64,000 nt of DNA from Fusarium oxysporum f. sp. lycopersici 4287 (lineage: Eukaryota > Ascomycota > Sordariomycetes > Hypocreales > Nectriaceae): the NCBI RefSeq assembly GCF_000149955.1, contig NC_030991.1, positions 475,295 to 539,294 on the forward strand, in the 5' to 3' direction. Below the pieces are notes generated by a model. The model had not been told where the DNA came from. It worked only from the letters and a program-made list of their open reading frames with translations, and searched no databases. The first letter of the stretch is position 1; every line of letters starts with the position of its first letter. Of this stretch, positions 34,980-47,152 are shown in pieces. Both the position numbers and the translations under genes were made by a program.

Positions 34980-36913
34980 TGGTATCTTCTCGATCAACGA
35001 TTACGTCACCCAGCTCATGGAGGAATTGGAGTCAAGGGGCCTGTTATCGATCTGCTAGAGGCAATGAGCTCTGGCGCGAGCCTCCATCCCGAGAGAGTGA
35101 ATGTTTGGTGAGTAGAAGCAAATAACGCTTGTCAGTTCTAGGATCCTTCAAGATGACGTAATATTTTGGCTTCCATTGCCGATTCTCGCCTGCTTTGCAT
35201 TTCAGGATGTTATAGCAGGTTCCCCCTAGTTCAGAAAGAGGGTATTAGAAATTACATGGCGGTGATCCGTCGTCAAATTAAGCTCTGGATAGTGCAAATT
35301 CAGAACCAACTTCAACTCTTATTCTCTCCTGAGCCGTGGTTTCTATGGCAGAAGCGAATGACGCGGAATATCACTGGGAAACGCCAAACGATTGTCAACG
35401 AGAAATCCTCTCGAACAGCAATGTCATGACAGCCACGGGTCGCAACACATTATGCATCGCAAGACATCGGAGACACCCACACTAGATCGGTATCAGCACA
35501 AGTTGACGGACGTCGTGGTAAGGCATCATTACTCATGACGGTCACCATGGTCCCTGTCACTGTTTCTCGCAGACAAGGACAACTATATCCGAATGCTCCA
35601 TCTCAAGGTTGCCAATTGCAATGCAAGGCTCCAGCTCCGTGTCCTGGACAATTCTTCCCATGGAGGTATCGTGTGACAGGAGGGACTTTGCTGAGAGCTC
35701 AATTTGAAGACTCAATCGAAGGGCTGAAGTATATTCACCTGATATTACTTTCGGCTAGCTTGTAAACTGTATGCTTTGTCGGTTGAATGGATGAGAATTC
35801 AATAGATCGTTTGGCGTGCCCGTCATTGAGGTTGTTTAGCATTAATTACAGCTGCCCTGTGGCCGTCTTAGCCAGCGGGGTTTGGCGGTTTTGCTGGTTA
35901 GCTCCTTGGTGGGCGTTGGTGGCTGCTGCCGGCCTGTTTGTACAGTTGGGAGGCATTTGATTGGGCCCTCAGGTGGGTACCTCGGCAGTCGCTCCTGTCG
36001 CCATTTTAGGTCTAGCCTGCTTGGGGATGCTGCCCAACATCCCACCTTCCCTCACTTTCTAGAATCAGAGTCAACCGACTGTCCCTCCCCATACCTCAAT
36101 TTCTTTCCGAACCATCATCTCCTCTGCCTTATTATGGTCCATTTCACTTCTACTATTTGACTTCTCTTGGATCGGAAACGTCACATATTTATTGAAACGT
36201 ACTAGCGGCTGTATAGCACGACTACCTTCTGTCATTTCGGATGACGATCGGGACAGAATCCCCAGATCCCATTCGAGCCGGGGCTTGACGCGACAGCCAG
36301 TATCCTGGTGACTTTCGGTGGCTGTGAATCGAAGAGCCATCTTACGCGGACGATACACGGTCTTTGACAACTTTGATACTCATACATTTATCGATGAGTA
36401 AGGCGACCTGGATTTTGCAGAGGAGACTCTCAACATACTACAGATGAGGGTTTCTCATAGCACTTGACATTTGCCTCGAAGCTTTCAAAAGTTCAGCCCT
36501 AAGCATGGGGGATTTAGGCAAGTTAGTCCAACCCTGGGAGTCTTTCTCGTGAATCTATTCTAACATCATGCATTAGAATCTGTACTCCCGTTTCCGGACG
36601 TGGGGAAGGTCAGATTTGCATGTGGATAAGTGGCAAGTACGCCCCTTCACTCGACATCTCCACGCAGCTACACGAGAACATTCCCACGCTCAACCATCGA
36701 CATGAAAACGACAATTCATCAATACCGATCTCTTGATCGCCATTATTAACTGCGAAGATAATCACCAGCTACCCTAGTCCAGCCTTTTCGTCATCAGATG
36801 GGCTGCAGAAACAGTATAACGATTCGTCGAGGATCACCGGCAAGGAAGCATCCAACCCACTCATGGACTCAAACATCAGAATGGTAATAAAAGGAGAATC
36901 TATAAACAAACCA
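34980..36913. other. No gene supported
   Basis: Only short frames without domain features. A TATA-like CTATAAAC lies at about 36900, just before the next small gene. Confidence 0.4.
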
Positions 36914-37239
36914 CATGTCGCGATTCTTCAACACCACCAACTCGGGCCGGCCCAACGGGATCCACCACCCAACAAGACAAAAAAGCACAGAAACGCAAGG
37001 CATCGTGGACAAGCATCTCTCCGACCCCGAACACAATGACGAGAAGGAAGAGGAGGAGGACGCTCCATGGCATAGCTTTTATCGGTGATGACAGAATGAA
37101 GAGCTTACTTGGTGCCGGTAGATTCGATTACTCACGGATATCAATCCGCCGTAATTCCTTCTCTGCCAGCCGCAGCTTCAAGAGAATCAAGAAGAGGATG
37201 GCCGGAGCCGACAAGAACACAGTTTTCTCAGAAATATGA
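36914..37239 (+). pseudogene. Small basic/acidic protein gene, 1-nt frameshift
   Basis: ATG 36914 encodes MSRFFNTTNSGRPNGIHH, then an acidic run (HNDEKEEEEDAPWHSF). Within CATAGCTTTTATCGG (about 37073-37083) the frame must shift by one base. The other frame continues naturally with GDDRMKSLLGAGRFDYSRI, a basic SFSASRSFKRIKKRM and FSEI to TGA at 37237-37239. A single extra T explains the break. A likely TATA box lies ~15 nt upstream. About 108 residues if corrected; family unknown. Confidence 0.5.
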
Positions 37240-37638
37240 ATTCATTTCAGTCTAGACAGAGATGACAGGCGTCAAGAGCAGGTCTCAACCATATGCGGCG
37301 AAATGTCCATGCACGCACATCTAATTCTCACACATTTCCCTGTTATACATCTACTCAAGACACATCTCCGACTTCCACTTCCTGGCCTGCTATCAATACC
37401 TTTCACACAACAATTCACATAACACAATTCTACGTCTACTCCTCCTGCGCTCCGAGGTTTCGGGGTCTATTCTAACCCACTCACCAATGATTGACTTCCG
37501 AGACGGCCATAGCCACAGTAATATTTTGCTGTACCCTTCCTGACATGGAAGCAGGGTGTTCGTTGATGTAGCGCACATGATCGAATAGTGGTCACCGTTG
37601 CGAACGCGGTTGGGAGATGATGCTTCAGAGAACCATTT

Positions 37639-38100
37639 GAACTTGATTTGCTGATGCAAGATATCGCTGCCAAACACCAATGGCATCGAGGCTGGGGCAC
37701 ATTCAGCTGGAATCTCCATCATGTTCCGGTGAGCTATTGAACATGACTTGCTGGTGCAAGATTCCGCTGCCAAACACCGGAACATGGCACTGACTTTGGG
37801 ATGGGCGCGCAAGGGTCCACCACATGGATGCCACATTTGGGACATCATGCTCCGGGGAGCTATCGAACAAGATTGGGCGCCAAACACACGTCGGAGGATG
37901 GAATTGACAGATACAGCTTGACATGGTAAGGGACCTGAGCACCAGCCTCTCCAAACGTGACGTCGGGACAGCAGCGACTTACAGAGACGGCGCCGCCTCA
38001 ATGGTAGCAATATCCTCTCACGCTATTGTCACCCTGAGACCACATTTGGGGATCATGCTCCGGCGATCCAAGCGTGGCTTGCCGCCAAACACAAATCAGC
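37639..38100 (+). repeat. Four decayed copies of repeat A
   Basis: Units at about 37639-37678, 37718-37778, 37831-37920 and 38041-38100 share the order CATGCTCCGG, GAGCTAT.GAACA, TTGCTG.TGCAAGATTC and GCTGCCAAACAC, with losses in the later copies. Two further copies lie at 41245-41490. Unit length is roughly 90-130 bp when complete. An open minus-strand frame across the array (37393-38010) is a consequence of the repeats, not evidence of a gene. Confidence 0.7.
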
Positions 38101-38996
38101 GACCGTGCCGTCGACCTTGAGGGTTACTTACAACGAGTCACTGTTGAGGCCACGTTTGAGCGGTGTGGCTCCGAGGGGCGTTGGGTCTGGGGACCTAAAG
38201 GTGAGTTCCTCCAAAGCAATTCTCAGTACTTTCTTTCAACTAATACCTAATAGTGGCAACTATTATACAAACCGAGAAGCATATATCGACAACGTCAACT
38301 TATGTTTTAGTTAAGAGTCATTGGGGACTTTAGCAGCTCATCTCGCCATTTCGCCTCATCCCCGAATCAGTGGCTTCTGCTACGTAACCGCCTGAGACTC
38401 CTCCCATGCCTTTGTCTCCCATGAGTCTCATTCTATCAGCCGAACGATCATAGGCGGAGCTCCTTCGCAGCAAGAGACCTCTCTTCAAATCTCGAAGGTA
38501 GAGTTGGCGATTCAAGAAGATTTGCGCCATGAAGTGAAACTCCTCACCGAACTTCTCTCAGAAAAATCGACGCTTCTCGATGGAAATGTCCCAAGGATCC
38601 AGATATGGACAGAATATACGACCACTGGACCAAGGACTAGGCCCAATTACCTTTGAGTCTTAACGATGACTGGAGAGTATAGTCCGTTGTCGGCGTTGCC
38701 TGTCTTCATCATACTCGAAGGGTTCTTAATTGAAACCCTCGGATCCTCATCCCGAAAATTCGCAGTTGAAAGCAGCTTACCGATGCATTTCAATTAGACC
38801 AGGCAGGACCTTGGTCAATACTTGAGGGTGAGGGGTTGCTGCCTTCATCCACGACTGTGCCAAAGTCCAAGCGAGTCTCCTGGAGTATGTTCCTCTCTGC
38901 GCAGAGGGTCGTACCTCATGGCCTTCGGATTTTGCGACGTGCAAAAGTAGTTGCAAGATCACTGCTTGAACTCGTAAGACTTGAAAGTACAGCACC
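38101..38996. other. No gene supported
   Basis: Nothing recognised. Confidence 0.35.
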
Positions 38997-39233
38997 ATGG
39001 ATTTCATGCTGAACATAGCTCTATCCTACCTAGAGTCACCCCGATTTTGTCTGTTTTGGTCCCCAAAACCATACGATATGCGAGAATATCACGCCATCGT
39101 CCAAAACCTGGCATTCCTCGAAGGTGGAATGGCATCCTCTCATCTAAAAGCTCAAGGGAGGGGTGAAGAACAAGATGAGCAACCACGCAAAAGACGGCGA
39201 AGATGCCACAGATTCCTATTTAGTATCCCTTAG
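38997..39233 (+). pseudogene. Fragment of an unknown gene, frame decayed
   Basis: ATG 38997 encodes MDFMLNIALSYLESPRFCLF, then YHAIVQNLAFLEGGM and a basic run (PRKRRRRCHR) before stopping. A neighbouring frame continues DATDSYLVSLSQSRERSPEA beyond 39233. Parts recur at 34575-34640 (IYQNPAFLERR) and, more weakly, at 57825-57850 (LKPGAFPNRR), implying a small dispersed family. Confidence 0.4.
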
Positions 39234-41244
39234 TCAATCGCGCGAGCGCAGTCCCGAAGCTTGCAGCTCCTCTCACAAGTGGTTCAGCGGAGTGGTACCG
39301 TGGACGTACGGAGAGGGTTGAATATGAGCCACCAGAAGAGCGACTATGAAAGGAGGACGAAGAGCGTCAAAGGGAAGTGGTGTTGGAGTACCGAATACCA
39401 GTGATTCTGGCTTGGCTTCTCGTCTCACAATTCGGAACAATGCCATGAGGACAGACTATGATTGTTATCACTGATTGTCGGACTGGGAATGCAAGATCTC
39501 ACTACGCGTCGCTCAGATACCCAAGACCTTTTCTCGTGCCATTACTTCAGCCTCATGCACAGGCCAATTGGCAGAGTATCGGCAGGTGTATCTGTCGCGG
39601 GTCTCTTTGAAGTCCCCATGTCCTCGATGACTCCCTAACGCCAGATGTCATTGCCTCTCGATACCTCACCATCAAGATGGACTCGTCCATTAGGTAGAGC
39701 AGCGTTTATACTCCGCAATCCAGAAGGACAGAGTTCACCAAAGAGAACAGAAACACGGGCTTCATTAAACGCAAATCAGGCCCTCCACAAACTCTGATAT
39801 CCTAACCGCGACGCAGTCTGAACACGTACGTCTTATACGAACTACCTCTTTCTCGCATGCGGTACGGTCGGCCCTGAGCCCTCGTGGCTACCCCAACTGA
39901 AACAACCCCCCCTCCCCCCACGTACATGGCGCCACTATCAAGCCCCGAGAAAGCGAAATGAACGATTGTATCAATAACTTGGTCGACCCCTTGCGCCTTG
40001 CACCATGACGTGTACTGAGTATATTGACTACATAGGACCAGGGATTCACACTGGCGAGATTCACCAAGCCTCCCGAAACACGATTCCTCGCCTGCATCTT
40101 TACCACAAAGCCAACACCCTTAGCCAAACGCTTGGCAACATCGGCAGGAATCTTATACGTCGGCGTTATATAAAGGCACACATTTCCTCCCTCGGAGGCA
40201 TCACCTTGTCCTTTCTCTATCAGACATTCGCATTCAGTATCCCTAAGTCAATCCCAAAAGCTCACAGCTTTTCTCAAGAATCTTCAGACTAATTAAAGTA
40301 TTGACAAGGAGCCCCTGCACTTTAACTTGTTCATGATATCAAGATGACTCAAGGTTTCCACCACTTCGAGATTAATGTTTTCGGGCATCCAATCTTTCAG
40401 AATAACCGATCAAGAGCATAGAGCAGTCCAGACCCGCATGGCCGCGCTGAGGAGACCTGTTCGGCTGGAACAATGAGGTCAATCGAAACCCCTGATTAGT
40501 CAAGATTTCACGGTCCGGGTGTCATTATTTCTTCTAGTCAGGTTTGGCCCGCGTTTGGGTATATGCGTCCTTTCCACCAGCCCAGTGTTCTCTTGATCAA
40601 ATTGGTTAACTTGCGGTTTCACTCATTCTAGCCGGTTTTGCAATGAATGCGAGGCCCTTCGAACTACGTCTTGACTCCCCGAATAATCTCCAGGCACGGA
40701 ATGTGGCATCCAATCGGCCTACAAGCGAGAGACTGGACAGTCAATCAATTCACTTCAGACACCAGTAGTTCGAATGGCGTGTTCCCCGAGACTGCGCTAC
40801 TTTAGAGTATTCCTTTATATGCAACAGGTAAGTAATTACCCAGTGAGTTTAGAAGGTAGATAATGCTAACATGTTCTAGACCTCTGTACTCTTCCGGCCG
40901 CCAAGGTTGTATGCAGTATACGCGCTTGAAACCTTTTGTGTGAATGAATTGACAAGGGTCATGCGCTCGCTGAATTTCCTTTAGGTGTCTTGCTGACGAC
41001 GCCAAGATTCAGACACCCGAGTTCTGTCAAAAACTTGTCCAACTTTTACAAAAGGCCCTTACCATGTTTTCAATCAACCGACCTTGAACAGCTATCGCCA
41101 TCCAAAGAGCACAAGAATGTCCCTCACGGGCTGAACCGTGTGACGTATACCCACAAGTGGTGAAGCACGCTCCATCGCTGGAGCGACTAATAATTGCAAT
41201 ACCCAGGTCGTTAACCCGAACTCAATGTCGTAACCGGCACCACT
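39234..41244. other. No intact gene
   Basis: A minus-strand frame at 40181-39888 begins MCLYITPTYKIPADVAKRLA and has some coding character. Around 40229-40275 the sequence TTCAGTATCCCTAAGTCAATC resembles 39218-39240. Both look like relics. Confidence 0.35.
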
Positions 41245-41490
41245 GTTTTTGGGGTCATCGGAGAGTGTCATCTGGAGGACTATTGGAACATGGTTTGCTG
41301 ATGCAAGATTCGCTTCCAAACGCATGTCCGAGCATAGCGTGATATTCACGTACGACGGAACGTGTTATAAGGACCTGAGAAAGCCTCTGCGTGGGATGCC
41401 ATGGGCATTAGGGGTCGCGTTGGAGATGCTCCGGCGGGGTATTCGAACATGGCTTGCCGATGCAGGTTTCGCTGGCAATTCGGCGCATTG
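41245..41490 (+). repeat. Two further copies of repeat A
   Basis: Copies at about 41245-41345 (TATTGGAACATGGTTTGCTG) and 41421-41490 (ATTCGAACATGGCTTGCCG) match the array at 37639-38100. The first shares the extension GGACCTGAG with the copy at 37831. Confidence 0.65.
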
Positions 41491-42430
41491 ACTGCTTGGC
41501 GCCATCCCTGTGGCGTCTTCAATTGGAGATGACATGATTCCTCTTTCGAAATGCAACATTCGACCCCTGTCATCGACAGCCATCCCTACCTGGTAGCAGG
41601 ACCAAGATCACCACAAATTCGGCATGTCACCATACCGAAGTCCTTCCGATTGTCAACTCAACACGGACCCAAAGGTGCTCAAAATTAATCTTGGTAAGCC
41701 TGTTTCCTATGTGATAACCCAGATGGCGATATCGATCTCATTATGGACGAGCCAGATCTTCGACATACCTTCCGGAAGAGTCTTGTGGAAATGAGATTTC
41801 ACCAGCAATTCACCCACATTGAATTCAATGATTTACTAGCACGCAGACGACATAAGATTGTTGCTCAGAATTCTTCAAATTTATGTTGAACGACAGGAAT
41901 TCTGTTCCATCTGGCGAAAGCTTGTCTTATCGGACCCTGAATATCTGTGCAGGCCGTGAAGCATCAACGCCCTACCCCCAACCCCAGGATTCAATTCCAC
42001 ATCGAAGTTCGATCTTCGGCTCCGTGCCAGGCAGTAAGCCGTCAGTACCGCCCCATCTATATCGCAAACGCCATTTTAGTAGCGAGATCACGAGCAGTGA
42101 ACTCCTCACCCTACCAAGACCCGCGCCCAAATGAGTCTCACTTCACCGATAAGGACGAAAGACACCATTGATGCACATTCAACCTCACCATCCGAATATG
42201 ATTCAGTATCTCTACTACATCAATCTAGCACCTACGAAGGCACCTCCAAAGCCTAGATTTTCGTCCAGCTTTAGGGAGCCATCGCCAAGAACGATGGCAG
42301 GCCCGAGAGCCTTCCGCTCAGGCTTTGCCCTGGGGCAGCGATAAAAGACCAAAAACAACGACAACGACGGCACTACATCAATTTTCTAACTATTACCTAA
42401 TTTCCGGAGTCAATGGGTTAGAAGAAAAGT

Positions 42431-42662
42431 GGATGTTGGCGGTACATTCTCCTCTGTCGACCCGTGCATCGTCTATCTCCAGAACGAGACCGGTATTACC
42501 ACTCTTCACTGCAAGAATGAGCCAGCCCTGCCTGGTTGTAACATCTCGCTGTCCTTGTCAATGAGATCGGCCGTCGCGAAAGGACAGATCGACAGACCAC
42601 TCGAAAGGCTTCACGATCACTACAACTGCGCCTCACGTGGTCTCCCTACTGTTAGAGTATGA
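42431..42662 (+). pseudogene. Fragment related to the glycoprotein-like gene at 34648
   Basis: Reads DVGGTFSSVDPCIVYLQNET and continues LHCKNEPALPGCNIS. The DNA at 42431-42490 aligns with 34818-34874 over about 58 bp. It supplies the undeleted version (CTCCAG) of the base lost in that copy. No start codon is assignable. Confidence 0.45.
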
Positions 42663-44447
42663 AAGATGTTGAAGGTATTGGCGAGGCAAAAACTAGGAGT
42701 TTGATGGCCAGTGTTCATGATGATCGTTAGGAGTGGACCTTTTCTTTCAGAAGGGCTAGACTACTCTCGGCCCGCAGTGGTCTGCTGACTCAAATTTACA
42801 GTCTCCGTCGATCCTCAAGCCGGGATGGTCTTATGGTGATGGCGGAACAAACTCAGCTTTCATGAGAACTGAGGCATATAGTTTCTCTGTTAGTTTGTAT
42901 GATGGTTTGCATGGTTGGTCTCAGAAATATTTCTCAATACTCACTAATAATGCTTAGAGAAACTCAGAGAAACAAGTTCCCTCTCCCCCTCTTTCCGGAC
43001 CTTAGCCTAGTCGCAGTCCTTCTCCGAAGGAAGATTCACTTCGAGATACATCGAGTCAGAGCAACGATGGTGGCCACAACTACACTGCCAAGGAGACGAT
43101 AGCCAGACGCGATAAAGCAAAGCCAGCCCCCGAGACACCTGCTCATCGAAGATCTGCCCATCGAATCGGCGCCTCTCCCAGCAATGATGGTTTTGAAAAG
43201 GATGAACAGTAGTGGGACACCCAATCGAGCATCCCTTTCTCACATATCCTGAATCTATTGCAAATCGAATAAGGCCAGCAAGTCAGGAATGGTCCAGTAG
43301 TTGGAATCTCAACAGTACCCGAGTGCAAGATCTTTCAATCAACAGACTTTATCCTACACTCAGCCCGACACACAAGTTATGGCCCCCGATACTTTATCAG
43401 CGGCGCGTTCACTCTTCTCACGAGCAAACATCGATTAGCTTCCCATTGTCTAAAGCATCTTTCATTGTCGTGGCCTCGCCAGGTCGCCATTGGTGGAGAT
43501 TTGTCGATCGTATCATTTCGTTCTACTTAGCTACCCAGAGGGTCAATAGTCGCCTCAGACAAAGCCTCAATGGACCTCTATGGGTAAGAGATGAAACTCT
43601 GATGTGGACTCGGAGAACTCATCTGTTGACCAGAAGGCTCTCACCATCCACCCAATGTGTTGCCGGTGTCGATTTCGACAGCAACGACCGAATCCCGACT
43701 GATATCTTCCAGTCGATCCTCAAGCCCAAGAAAGTAAGCTCAGCCGCCGACCAGACTCACCAACGACTCCCCTGCTGTGCCCGGGCACGTAATGGCCATC
43801 CTCATGTGAGTTCATGATCGTCGGGTATGGACCAAATGTTCCACCTTGAGACCTGATCCATGTCTTCAAATCCCTAGGGCGGTATGAGGGGAATAACAAA
43901 GAACGCCCTCATCCGGTTCTATGGAAATTCAAGGTCAGATCTGTCACCACTTGCAGATTCGACAGCAGCAACCGATACATGTCTTACCCACGCCCTCAAA
44001 TTCGGAACAAGATAACCTCCCAACCTAGATGCCTACCCAAGTACAGAGCTGTGTGGAACACAAGGCCCGCTAGTCAACCTCGATATCCAAAGACTTGCAT
44101 CACCGCGGCTATCGATCCCAGAGCATCATGGCAGATCCTGTGTATCTTTGAAAGTCATTTACTTCAGGAGATCACTTTCTCCTTGAAGATTCCTGGTCTC
44201 CTGCCTCTTTCAAGCTCGTGAGCGACCTTCAGTTAGTTCCCTATTGGAACAACCCTTGTTACCATTATATCAAAGTCTACATCGTCAAAGCCCTTCTCTC
44301 ACTGAGCCCTTTACCGGCCTGTAGTTTGCTGTCAAGCAAAAGCCATTGTTACATGTGACAACAGTTTCGGCAGTATGACTCCACGAGCCTACCTACGTTC
44401 ATATTATTTAACAGAAGCCGGACAGCCTTCACCAGTCCCAATATTGG
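42663..44447. other. Decayed coding-like sequence, no intact gene
   Basis: At about 43015-43210 one plus frame reads like a disordered protein (SPKEDSLRDTSSQSNDGG, RRDKAKPAPETPAHRRS) before stops accumulate. The 201-codon frame starting at GTG 43212 overlaps this region but lacks an ATG and any domain. I treat both as relics. Confidence 0.35.
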
Positions 44448-45194
44448 ATGGATCCATTCGCCGACTTGCCAGTAAACACGAGCCAAGAGGCCCTGTTCTC
44501 GCAGCTAGAGTACATTAACTGTGGCTCGAGCCTCTCGAGCCTACCCTGTGAGCTTCTTTTGACTCTCGGCTCTTCTATGGATGGCTTTAACCTTATCTGC
44601 CTTCGCCTCTACAATCCGACAAATACAGGGGCTGTGCAGATAGGGAATGTTGATCTCGTCAGCAAGTTTCATGATCTTGAATCCCAACTTGCCCAGGCAA
44701 CCAAGGACAAGCAAGAGCTGTCAGAGAAGGTTGCGTCTGGCGAGCGACAGAACGAACGTTTGTTGAGGAAACTCTCCAAGGCAGCCAGGGATAAGCAAGC
44801 AATGTCAGAAAAGGTAGAGTCTCACGAGCTCGAGATCGAACGTCTGTCTAGAGAACTTGCCGAAAAGGACAAGGTCCACAAACGTGACAGTAAACCCTTG
44901 TCGACAGAGCTGTCCGAGAAGCACAAGAAAATCGAGTCCGCGATGGAAAGGATCTGAGATCTTGAGGCCGAGCCAACATCGCTGAACGCCATTGGGCCAG
45001 GAGCTGTAATGTCTGGCGGACAGGGTACTCGGGTTGACGCTGAGGATGCTTATGAGACACAACACTGCAAACACGGAGAGCCATCATATAGATGGCGACC
45101 CTCCTATAAAGCTCGATCACCTACCGTCCCACTGCTTGGGCTATGCCTGTTGCGATACCAACGGTTCACGCCGAGAAGGGATAGCTCCATGTGA
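44448..45194 (+). pseudogene. Coiled-coil protein gene with one in-frame TGA
   Basis: ATG 44448 opens MDPFADLPVNTSQEALFSQ. The frame runs to TGA at 44955-44957 and continues in the same frame to 45194 (169 plus 78 residues). A possible in-phase intron (donor GTGAGC near 44549, acceptor TACAG at about 44631) would remove a poorly conserved stretch. Residues from about 65 on form three heptad-rich segments (LESQLAQATKDKQELSEKV, ERLLRKLSKAARDKQ, ELEIERLSRELAEKD). The tail after the TGA is less clearly coding. The TGA could derive from CGA. Family unknown. Confidence 0.5.
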
Positions 45195-45959
45195 GCTCGC
45201 AACGCTCCAGTGATTTGGACCATTGATTGAGACAAATGGCAGTATGTACTCAGAGTAAATTAGCACCCTTCTACTGAGAGCATAATAGATCCGTGATACC
45301 AAGTAATCTGAATGTGAATGAGCATAACTACCTGTCTGCTGGCGGTAGAAGAGAAGCCTGGAATACGACGCCTCTCAAACCGCAGTTAGAAGTACCAAGT
45401 AAGGGACTGTTGGCGCTCTAGTCTCCCACGCTTCGGCGGTATCAGTGACAAGATATGACAGTATAAACAGGCATTGCTGAAAGACCTTTGTGTATTGGGG
45501 CTGAAGCCTCTTTTAACCCACAACCTTATTACAGTTGAAGGAGCTCGTGTCTGCACAATACCATGAAATATTTGGGTCGGTTGCGATTTGTCCAGTATGA
45601 TATTCGCCTTCTGTCCCCGGGAATGGCTCAAGATTACTGAACCAGACTACAATTCCAACTGCAATGGGACAATATTCTCTTTACGGTATGATTAAGACGA
45701 AATATACATAACACTTTTATTTCCCTTTATTCGGCTCTCCTGACTATTGTAATTACACCAACTATCATCCTCCCATCCGTATCATCAAAGATCAAACTCC
45801 TCCCTCATCCAGACCACTCATCAACCCTGTTCCCCATTCTCAGCGAGGGCAGGCTAGACACCGATCCAAAATATGACCTCACAAAGCATCATCAACAGCA
45901 GCAACAGCAGCAACGCTTCTTTTATGCTACCTTTTAACTGAATCACGATACCCTCAAAA
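45195..45959. other. No gene supported
   Basis: It holds a short CAGCAA microsatellite at about 45893-45912 and is otherwise unremarkable. Confidence 0.4.
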
Positions 45960-46250
45960 GCCCAACATCTCTGGCAGAGGCTCTGGTCCAGGCTTTGTCA
46001 ACCGAGCTCGTCCAGAGCTTGCTCCTGAACAGTTGTGACCAGTTGCCTATGTCTCTGGGTCGGGCGTCTTTTGCTTGGGTATCTGCAACTCACAGGAAAC
46101 CTCCTCATCCATGGGTTCAACGCCGATCACCTCTTGAAACGGTGAGCGTCGCTATGAGGCGCCGAAGAGTTTGTTCCCAATTCCGGGCTTTTGGGAGCGC
46201 TATCAGAGGCGGTGACAGTGGCTTCAAGCCTAGGCCTTTCCGGACGTCTG
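45960..46250 (-). pseudogene. Relic of a family F gene (fourth copy)
   Basis: The DNA aligns with 55600-55850 in the same orientation: GCTCCTGAACAG, TCTCTGG.TCG, then TCCTCATCCATGGGTTCAACG, GCGCCGAA and CTTTTGGGAGCGCTATC.GAGG..GTGACAGTG all have counterparts in order. It corresponds only to the linker-to-tail part of the gene, and the reading frame is destroyed. Confidence 0.7.
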
Positions 46251-46660
46251 ACGTCGATACAGCAAGGGCTTGGGCTGGTTCTAGTGGCGAGTAAACGGCT
46301 TACACAGACCAGGGTGGCTGTATTCTAGCTCGAAATATAAACAGGCTACATGACACTGATATGGGCGACATGTTAAATGTCTTTACTAGTAGTAAATTAA
46401 TACACTTTTGTCTGCCACTGGAATAACTTGCTTACACTAAATTATCCTCTATTACTGCTGACTCTAGTAATGTACATCGAATTACATACAATTTAAAGTT
46501 TTGGGAAATAACAACACACCAGTTATTCGACACGCTACAGCTTTTCAATGGTGCAGGAAATGAGACATCATATTGCCCTCTTTTGTGCAAAAATTCCTTT
46601 TTTAAACATCTACTCTTGACTTGGCCCCCTCTGACGCTTTAAGGACTGCCCTGCAGCCTG

Positions 46661-46875
46661 TTATATTATAATTTCTAAAGTTATATTATAATTTCTAAAG
46701 TTATATTATAATTTCTAAAGTTATATTATAATTTCTAAAGTTATATTATAATTTCTAAAGTTATATTATAATACTTAATTATAATATAATATTTAATTAT
46801 ATTATATTATTTAATTATATTAGGATTTTTAATTATATTAAGATTTCTTATTATATTAAGATTTCTTATTATATT
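46661..46875. repeat. AT-rich tandem repeats (20-bp unit)
   Basis: Five perfect copies of TTATATTATAATTTCTAAAG at 46661-46760, then degenerate TTAATTATATTA units and TTAAGATTTCTTATTATA-type units up to the LTR. The last type recurs to the right of the pogo element at 54436-54570. Confidence 0.9.
46871..46875. repeat. Left 5-bp target duplication ATATT
   Basis: Identical to 52564-52568, outside the second LTR. Five bases is usual for Ty3/gypsy integrases. Confidence 0.9.
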
Positions 46876-47113
46876 TGTCACGGGCTGGGCTCGGTAGGGC
46901 AGGTGAACGGGGAACGCTTCAGGCAGAATACGGTCTATTGCTACGGATAGGCACTGCAGGCAGGTCAGGCTCTATTAACAAGACGTAGCTCGAGGAGCTA
47001 CGTTCAGGAACTATCTGGTCGGTAAACAAAGTCTCTGCGATAACGTATCGCCACGTGATCCGGATCTACCTTGTTAGTGGTCTAGGGTAGGCCAGTCTGG
47101 TCGAGCTGTGACA
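46876..47113 (-). repeat. 3' LTR (238 bp)
   Basis: Starts TGTCAC and ends GTGACA, with the standard TG...CA ends. I found no difference from 52326-52563. It contains an inverted repeat, ACGTAGCTC and GAGCTACGT, separated by 3 bp. Confidence 0.97.
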
Positions 47114-47128
47114 GTACCCCCCTCTCTT
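47114..47128 (-). other. Polypurine tract
   Basis: On the element strand AAGAGAGGGGGGTAC lies immediately before the 3' LTR, the expected primer site for second-strand synthesis. Confidence 0.85.
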
Positions 47129-47152
47129 AGCATCGAGCTCTGTCGAGATAGG

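Noticed and set aside
37393..38010. 205-codon minus-strand open frame
   Set aside because: It runs through the decayed repeat A array and its apparent internal repeats come from the DNA repeats; no start context or domain.
43212..43817. 201-codon plus-strand open frame
   Set aside because: It starts with GTG, has no domain, and competes with another frame that has more natural composition just upstream; more likely chance plus relic.
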